Shown: positions 58,599-64,000 of the stretch, piece by piece
Numbering within the stretch: the first letter of the stretch is position 1
How the letters are laid out: every line of letters starts with the position of its first letter
Assembly: GCF_023221595.1 (NCBI RefSeq)
Contig: NZ_CP096563.1
Coordinates: 2,710,501-2,774,500, forward strand
Direction: 5' to 3'
Source of the DNA: Rhodococcus qingshengii JCM 15477
Lineage (GTDB): Bacteria; Actinomycetota; Actinomycetes; Mycobacteriales; Mycobacteriaceae
Length of the DNA stretch: 64,000 nt
Translations under genes and position numbers: made by a program
The notes under the pieces: model-generated
Databases searched by the model: none
Told to the model about the DNA's origin: nothing
What the model saw: the letters and a program-made list of their open reading frames with translations, nothing else

Positions 58599-58818
58599 AC
58601 CCGTGGAACGGATGTCGGCACCGGCAGAATTCCATCGCTCCGGTGTAGTGGTCCATCACCAGGATTTCTGCACACCGAGCGGGCTGCGGAGCGAACCTGA
58701 GGCAGCGCTCGATCCACCCACGCTCCAGCGAAGGGGCGGGGTGCGCGCAGTTCCCGCATCGGCCGGGACGTTCGGCGACACGTACGGAACCGTAGTGCTC
58801 CGGGGACATGCCAAACAT
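58594..58818 (-). CDS. Possible small cysteine-rich protein
   Basis: An open frame of about 74 residues from ATG 58818 (a TTG at 58845 would add nine). It has CGNC, three spaced cysteines and a C-terminal CRCRHPFHGS, which could bind zinc. No ribosome-binding site is visible, and overlapping frames are open on the other strand, so coding is uncertain. Its stop codon uses bases of the IS target duplication; the same TGA would exist without the insertion. The region 58599-59022 holds nothing else that I can recognise. Confidence 0.3.
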   Translation of the reverse strand: MFGMSPEHYGSVRVAERPGRCGNCAHPAPSLERGWIERCLRFAPQPARCAEILVMDHYTGAMEFCRCRHPFHGS

Positions 58819-59022
58819 CTTGGTGGTGCGATGTTTCCAGGGCAATGGTTCGGCTCGAGCGGAAGCTATGTCACGAAAGCCCGGCGGCGATATGCGAGGA
58901 CCGAACCCGTTGAGCTGCGCTACCTGGATCCCTGATAATCCGATTGCCCAGACTGAGTTTTTTGGTGCAAGTTGCGGCTACTGCGCTGACGCCCAGAAAT
59001 TCTCGGACTATCTGGGCAACGA

Positions 59023-60649
59023 TCATGCGGTGGTAACCGCGAACAGAATCCGATCCGGCTCGCGTTGCATACGGGTGATCGCGACGCGGCCCCCGATCCA
59101 AGCACCAAGTGCACCAATCGCAACAGCGACAGGGATGGCGAAATAATTCACCGGGTTCGGTAGCAGCGCCCCGAGTAGAACGCCGGGCGCCGTTGTCGCG
59201 GCGAAGATGACGATGGCGAGGATGATCAGTCCGAAGGACGAGCCATTGAAGGATCCGCGGGTGTTGAGGGAGAACGTCTTCTTCATCTCCGGGACCGGGT
59301 AGGGGGCTTTGGCGGATATCGCTACTGCCAGTCCTGCACCGACTCCCATCATCGAAATGCCGACGGCGAGCGGCACGGCCAGTCGGTCGGTCCCGAGGTC
59401 CCCGAAGATCCGTACAGCAGCTGTTGCGACGACCACGAAGGGTGTCATCACGATCGCCCACGCGATTTGTCGGCCCCGGACGTCAGCGGCAGCGGCTTCG
59501 GGGATCATCACCAGATGCCAGATCGATGCGCCGTCGAATCCGTACAGATTCGATCCGGCTGCCATTGCCAGGTAGATCAGGAACCAGGCACCCCATGCGG
59601 CGGAGAAGGGGATCGATGACGAGATCAGCGGTCCGAAGCCGGAGACCAAGGTCATGATGGCAACGGAGAGCAGTTGTGTTCGTCGGCGCATGTCTCCGTG
59701 CCAGAGCGAAAGCTCGCGAGAGATGACGGTGCCCAGTCGGGATGCGCGCCAACCGGTTCGAATGTCGCGGCCCTGGTTCTTCAATTGCACGGAAGTGGCG
59801 CCCGCTGATTCTGCGACCTTCCCGTTGAAGTAGCGAACGACCAGGCGTTGCCATGACCACAGCAGTGCGAGATCGACCAGCACCAGGGCGAGGACTGCTC
59901 CGGCGGCGAGGAGCCAGGCGCCTCCTGCTGCTGCGTCGACACTGGTGATTCCCCACGCGAACGGGATCGAAATGCGCGACCGTGAGCGGCCACGTGACGT
60001 CGCCGTCCACGACCGTGCCGAGGCGACTCTGCAGCGGAAATTGCAGCAGATACAGTCCGCCGAAGAACGTGCCGAATGCCAACAGTCCCAGTTCGCGGCT
60101 GCGACGACTCCGCAGGAGCTGCGACATCGCCAGCATCGCGACCCGTGAGGTGCCGACAATGAGCAGGACCGTTGCGGGCCAAGCGATAATGGCCAATGGC
60201 AGTGCGGCAGGGTGGTGTGTAGCGGCATAAATTGGAATCGCTGCTGCAGCCAACGCGGTAATCGGCACGGTCATACCGACCAGCGACGTCGAGAACAGTG
60301 CTCTGGCGAGTCGGACGGGTTCCAGGGGGAGTAGTTGGAAATGTCTGGGGTGAAGATTGTCATCTGACAGACCAGACATGATCGGCATCAAGATCCACAT
60401 CACGCCGATAGCCGAAAGTGCGAGACTGGTTGTGCCGCTGACGAGATCGGGGGAAACACCGTTCTTTCCCGAAGCTCGTAGGCACAGTAGCGCTGCCCCC
60501 AGAACCCCGAACAACGCTGCAATGACCTTGATTACAGCTCTTCCACCGGTGAACTGACGTTTGTAGAGGGTCATGCGCATGCGGAGAACAGTGCGCCACA
60601 CAGAGACCGACGGGTTCCAGTGTGTCGGTGAAAAGCTGGTGGTGGTCAT
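59023..60649 (-). pseudogene. ABC transporter permease broken by a frameshift
   Basis: Two overlapping frames together give one permease of about 540 residues. The first part, MTTTSFSPTHWNPS onward (60649 to about 59980), has several membrane helices up to VDGDVTWPLTVA. The second part resumes in the next frame at ISIPFAWGITSVDAA (about 59965 down to 59023) with six more helices and ends FAVTTA. One extra base or two missing bases near 59955-59990 explain the shift. The ATG overlaps the stop of its ATPase gene. Either a true pseudogene or a sequencing error; the partner ATPase is intact. Confidence 0.8.
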
Positions 60650-61464
60650 GCGCGCATCCATGACAGTCCGTCGGGACTGGGACTGCGGCTACCGACAAGG
60701 CGAACGAATGCCTCGTCGAGAGTGTTGCCTGCGCGCACCTCGTCGACCGTTCCTGAAGCCACGACGCGACCGTCTGCGATGACTCCGATGTGAGTACACA
60801 GTTGTTCGACAAGGGCCATCACGTGACTGGAAAGAATGACCGAGCCACCTGAGTGGACGAACGAGAGCAGAATGCTCCGAATTCCGGCCGAAGAAATGGG
60901 GTCGACAGCTTCGAACGGCTCATCCAGTACCAGTAAGCGAGGGCCGTGCAACAAGGCCGAGGCCAACCCGATTTTCTTCGTCATGCCCGCTGAATAATCG
61001 GCGATGACCGTTCCACCTGCATCGGCGAGATCGAGCGCGGCCAACAGTTCGTCGCGTCGTGACGCGATGACGTCCTCTGGCATACCGCGCAGTCGCCCGA
61101 AATAGGTGAGTAGTTCATGACCGGTGAACTGGGCGGGTAGCGCCAAACCGTCGGGTAGGACGCCGAGCAGACTCTTCGCTGCCACAGGGTCGTTCCACAC
61201 GTCGTAGCCGTACACCAGGCTGCGACCGTAGTGCGGGCGAAGCAATCCGACAGCCATCGACAATGTGGTCGTTTTTCCCGCACCATTCGGGCCAACCAGT
61301 CCGAACAACGAACCTGAGGGCACCGCAAGAGAAAGGTCGTTCACAGCAACTTTCGCGCCGAACGCCATGCAGAGGTGTTCCACTTGCAAAGCCATCGGTC
61401 CGGGAGGTAACTGTCCTGTCTCGGGGAGAGGGTGCATCGATCGAGGGTAACTGTCCGGAGCCAT
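60646..61464 (-). CDS. ABC transporter ATPase
   Basis: A 272-residue ATPase. Walker A is GPNGAGKTTT (~residue 55), the signature is unusual (YSAGMTKKIGLASAL instead of LSGGQ), Walker B is LLVLDEPFEAVD, and the switch histidine is in LSSHVM. It pairs with the frameshifted permease downstream by a 4-bp overlap, forming a bacterial ABC-2-like exporter. The start is uncertain: ATG at 61464, 61437 or 61392 are possible, all downstream of the tRNA. Substrate unknown. Confidence 0.87.
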   Translation of the reverse strand: MAPDSYPRSMHPLPETGQLPPGPMALQVEHLCMAFGAKVAVNDLSLAVPSGSLFGLVGPNGAGKTTTLSMAVGLLRPHYGRSLVYGYDVWNDPVAAKSLLGVLPDGLALPAQFTGHELLTYFGRLRGMPEDVIASRRDELLAALDLADAGGTVIADYSAGMTKKIGLASALLHGPRLLVLDEPFEAVDPISSAGIRSILLSFVHSGGSVILSSHVMALVEQLCTHIGVIADGRVVASGTVDEVRAGNTLDEAFVRLVGSRSPSPDGLSWMRA

Positions 61465-61557
61465 GTGCGCGGAGACGGAGCGGAGCGATGCAGGCTGCGT
61501 GCACCGAATGTCATTCCTAGGTGGGGGTTGCGACATGAGTCGCTGGTTCGCAAGGGG

Positions 61558-61628
61558 AGCGGATGGCAGGAGTCGAACCTGCGTGGACGGTTTTGCAGAC
61601 CGCTGCCTTGCCGCTCGGCCACACCCGC
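61558..61628 (-). tRNA. tRNA-Cys (GCA)
   Basis: A 71-base tRNA. The acceptor arms GCGGGTG and CATCCGC pair with one G-U, the anticodon loop is CTGCAAA (GCA), the T arm contains GGTTCGACTCC, and the discriminator base is U, as required for cysteine. CCA is not encoded. Confidence 0.95.
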
Positions 61629-61732
61629 ATTGATCCAATTATGTTCGTAGTGAACAACAGTCGCCACCATTGTGATCAGGGTGAGTTGATCGCCGTGTGA
61701 CGGATCGCAGGGAGTGCGGGGGAAGTGCCGGG

Positions 61733-62359
61733 TCAGGCGCGGGAGAACACCGCGACCAGGAATTCGGAATCCTCCTTGAACGGGCGAAGATCCCACGTGG
61801 AGAGCAGCAGATCAGCCTCGAGGCCACTCGCGGTCGCGTCGGCGAGAAACTCGGGGAACTCGTAGCCACGGCCGGCACCGAATCCGATGACCACTCGGCC
61901 GCTCGGAGCGAGATGACGAGCAAATCCTGAAAATACTGCTTGCCTGGTGGACGGAGCGAGAAACGCCACCACGTTGCCTGCCGACACGATGACGTCGAAA
62001 TCTGCCTCGACACCGCGGGCCGGCAGATCGAGTTCGGCGAGATCGCCGACAAGCCACGTCGGTCCGGGGTGGTCTTCTTCTGCGGCAGCGATGAGAACCG
62101 GGTCGACATCGACTCCGACAACCACATGCCCGACGTCGTGCAGATAACCGCCGAGTCGGCCAGGCCCGCACCCTGCATCGAGAACCCGGCCACCGCGTCC
62201 GAGCATCGCGTCGATCAAACGTGCTTCCCCGACAATGTCCTTGCCGTCCGCTCTCATGGAACGGAAACGCTCGACATATCGTGTGGAATGCGTCGAGTCG
62301 GCTGCAGTGATCTCTTCCCACTGGCTGGGGATGCGCTCGTTCGGGGCGTGTGCAGTCAT
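61733..62359 (-). CDS. Class I SAM-dependent methyltransferase
   Basis: A 208-residue enzyme. SAM motif I is VLDAGCGPGRLGGYL (~residue 60), motif II VVGVDVDPVLIAAA, and FDVIVSAGNVVAFL follows. ATG at 62359 gives a normal family length; earlier codons look non-coding. Substrate unknown. It lies 20 bp after the end of the membrane protein gene and may share its transcript with the sigma-factor pair. Confidence 0.88.
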   Translation of the reverse strand: MTAHAPNERIPSQWEEITAADSTHSTRYVERFRSMRADGKDIVGEARLIDAMLGRGGRVLDAGCGPGRLGGYLHDVGHVVVGVDVDPVLIAAAEEDHPGPTWLVGDLAELDLPARGVEADFDVIVSAGNVVAFLAPSTRQAVFSGFARHLAPSGRVVIGFGAGRGYEFPEFLADATASGLEADLLLSTWDLRPFKEDSEFLVAVFSRA

Positions 62360-62379
62360 CTTTCGAGGGTACCGACAGC

Positions 62380-63096
62380 TCACCGGGTGCCGACGACCGT
62401 CCCGTCTGCGGCATATCCGACGAGGGTTGGACGAGGGGACGTGAGCGACAGGGGAATCCATCCGTAGAAGCGGTCTTCGGCAAGAATTGTCGGATAGATA
62501 TGGCCGTCTGCGGTGTGAAGTTCGGCTCGGACAGCACCTCCCGCCCCTGCGTCGTAGGTCGCCTCGTGCGGACCGGCCTCGTACCCGGCGCCGCCCCCGA
62601 ATGAATCCGCGCCGTACAAGTCAATTGATCTGCAGCCGTGTCCGAGGCCGATGAATTTCGACGGACCAACCTTGTCGATGTCGGCTGACGCCTCGAAAAC
62701 CGGGGCGACGCACCTCCAGCCATTGGCGCCGTGGGCGACAAAGACGCTGAACAAGGTTCCGTCAGGTCCGGGAATGGACCCGACCCGCTCGGCGGTGGAC
62801 GGATCTATTCCGCCGTTGGTTCCCGGCATCGTCTGCCAACCCGAGTACATGTCGGTGAACGCTTTCGGCATCATCCCCGTGGCAGCGGCGCAGCCCACCA
62901 CCACTGCTGCGCAGATCGCCGCGACGAGAACGATGGCACCGACGCGACGGCGTGGAGCCTTGGTTGCCCCAATGTTGTTTTCGGTAGCCATGATTCGGGT
63001 GCGTACGGCATCTTGGACGTTCTCGGGCCAGAGTTCGGCGGAAACCGTATCGCTCGGCCGCAGCTTCTCGAGCGTGGTCAGCAGATCTTTGGTCAT
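62380..63096 (-). CDS. Membrane protein coupled to an ECF sigma factor (possible anti-sigma)
   Basis: A 238-residue protein. A cytoplasmic N-terminus of ~50 residues, one membrane helix (GAIVLVAAICAAVVVGCAAA, ~52-71) and an extracytoplasmic domain of ~160 residues with two cysteines. Its ATG overlaps the stop of the sigma gene (ATGA). This is the usual place and topology for an anti-sigma factor, but the zinc-binding HxxxCxxC motif is absent, so the role is inferred from position only. Confidence 0.75.
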   Translation of the reverse strand: MTKDLLTTLEKLRPSDTVSAELWPENVQDAVRTRIMATENNIGATKAPRRRVGAIVLVAAICAAVVVGCAAATGMMPKAFTDMYSGWQTMPGTNGGIDPSTAERVGSIPGPDGTLFSVFVAHGANGWRCVAPVFEASADIDKVGPSKFIGLGHGCRSIDLYGADSFGGGAGYEAGPHEATYDAGAGGAVRAELHTADGHIYPTILAEDRFYGWIPLSLTSPRPTLVGYAADGTVVGTR

Positions 63097-63677
63097 GGGG
63101 TACTCCCGTGTTCGGCGGCAGCGCAAGGTCGGGCGGTGTTCATCGGGATTACGGTGACGGATTCTGAAGGCAACCCGGCGCGCAATCGACGCCGAGCGCG
63201 AAAGAGACGAACATGCATGGCCGGAACCGAACACCCAGCGACCCGCGCGGCTTCGGTGGCGGTCAACCCGTCCCAAGCAGTCAGGAGCAGGGCTTCACGT
63301 TCGGTGACGGTGAGTGTTGCCAGTGCTTCGAGCAGTTCCGTGCGTTCGGTGACAGTGACGTCGGCGCCCGGCGTCGATGCCGCAATCTGCTCGATGCGTC
63401 CCATCTTCTCGGTGAGCGCGTCAAGGCGCCGAACGCTGCGACGGTTATTGTTCACGGTGTTTCGAGCCACCACCAACAGCCATGGCAGTGCCGGCTCGGG
63501 CACTTCGTCCAAGCGTCGCCAGGCAACGAGGAACGTCTCGGAGACAACCTCCTGCGCGCTGTGATGATCAACGTGGCGACAGGTATACGCGAACACCCGA
63601 CCGGCGTAGGCGTCCCACAGGGCGGTGAACCGGTCTTCGCCGCTCGGCGGCGGTTGTTCCTCGGATTTCGGGGTCAT
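63093..63677 (-). CDS. ECF RNA polymerase sigma factor
   Basis: A 194-residue extracytoplasmic-function sigma factor. Region 2 (FTALWDAYAGRVFAYTCRH to FLVAWRRLDEVP) and region 4 (LATLTVTEREALLLTAWDG, TATEAARVAGCSVPAMHVRLFRARRRL) are both complete. It is followed directly by the membrane protein gene, its probable regulator. The C-terminus is longer than minimal by about 20 residues. The signal and targets are unknown. Confidence 0.93.
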   Translation of the reverse strand: MTPKSEEQPPPSGEDRFTALWDAYAGRVFAYTCRHVDHHSAQEVVSETFLVAWRRLDEVPEPALPWLLVVARNTVNNNRRSVRRLDALTEKMGRIEQIAASTPGADVTVTERTELLEALATLTVTEREALLLTAWDGLTATEAARVAGCSVPAMHVRLFRARRRLRAGLPSESVTVIPMNTARPCAAAEHGSTP

Positions 63678-63707
63678 ATGAAGAGATGTCCGGCTGGTTG
63701 CTGATCC

Positions 63708-64000
63708 TTACAGCCGCTGAGCTAATGGACGGTTTGGCGTCTTACTCCGGCCGAGAACTCCCACTGTCAGAAGCAACAGAGCGAGGATGTACAGCGTCAT
63801 GATCCAGCTGCCCGCAGCGGCGGGCTGCCACTTGTTCGCCTGGCCGAGCAGGATGAGGGCGTCAGAGGTGAGGAACAGCGCGCCGCCGATACCGGTGATC
63901 GAGTTGTACGTCAGTGCGGTTGATGCGGTTCCCACCAGGATTGCGGCGTACACGGGGACGGCAATTCGAAGTTCAGGTTCGAGACCGGTCCAGGTGTACG
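63708..64000 (-). CDS. YhhN-family membrane protein (lysoplasmalogenase-like), partial
   Basis: The C-terminal ~97 residues of a membrane protein that continues past the right edge. Membrane helices and the pattern RIAVPVYAAILVGTAS, then GIGGALFLTSDALILLGQANKW, fit the YhhN/TMEM86 family, whose characterised members cleave lysoplasmalogen. The frame is open to the edge, so the GTG at 63953 is not the real start. Confidence 0.75.
   Translation of the reverse strand, partial: YTWTGLEPELRIAVPVYAAILVGTASTALTYNSITGIGGALFLTSDALILLGQANKWQPAAAGSWIMTLYILALLLLTVGVLGRSKTPNRPLAQRL

Noticed and set aside
58594..58599. Gene truncated by the IS insertion
   Set aside because: The stop codon of the small cysteine-rich frame lies within the target duplication and would exist without the insertion.

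Overview
The window looks like a chromosomal segment of a high-GC mycolic-acid actinomycete, most probably Rhodococcus of the erythropolis/qingshengii group. This rests on GC-rich codon use, frequent GTG starts, mycobacterial gene neighbourhoods (dapB followed by an Rv2772c-like membrane gene; an Rv2325c/Rv2326c-like ECF transporter), IdeR-type iron boxes, and a synthetase with the domain order described for HtbG of the heterobactin siderophore pathway of R. erythropolis PR4. The species is inference.

Left part (1-7.9 kb): the end of a [NiFe]-hydrogenase operon. The tail of a maturation protease is followed by hypC, hypF, a second hypC, hypD, hypE and a hydrogenase-associated gene of unknown function, mostly with overlapping start and stop codons. 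The structural hydrogenase genes must lie left of the window. An SbmA/BacA-like ABC exporter or importer follows.

Middle (8-32.8 kb): ordinary chromosomal genes. There is a large ATPase-LuxR regulator, membrane and secreted hydrolases, a GH5 glycosidase, a secreted tyrosine phosphatase, TetR and MerR regulators, a lipoate ligase with swapped domain order, a two-gene membrane-protein/di-iron-hydrolase operon, an ECF vitamin transporter (S-A-A fusion plus T), dapB, and several exported proteins. A 21-bp sequence occurs twice in opposite orientation (10462 and 13870).

Siderophore region (32.8-53.9 kb): isochorismate synthase is divergent from a DHB operon (carrier protein, dehydrogenase, DHB-AMP ligase, isochorismatase, flavoprotein). 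A 12.5-kb NRPS gene (htbG) follows, then a siderophore-binding lipoprotein, an EntS-like exporter and a siderophore-interacting reductase. Three IdeR-like boxes sit before the three transcription units. Hand-read adenylation codes give Arg-like, Gly and N5-hydroxy-Orn, which fits heterobactin. Module 2 runs C-PCP-[C-terminal half of a C domain]-A, with no carrier after its A domain.

Right part (53.9-64 kb): an MFS transporter, a strongly primed 25-residue peptide gene, a complete IS21-family element (55940-58592) with a 6-bp target duplication and four phased repeats at each end, a frameshifted ABC permease with its intact ATPase, tRNA-Cys, a methyltransferase, an ECF sigma factor with a membrane partner, and a partial YhhN-family gene.
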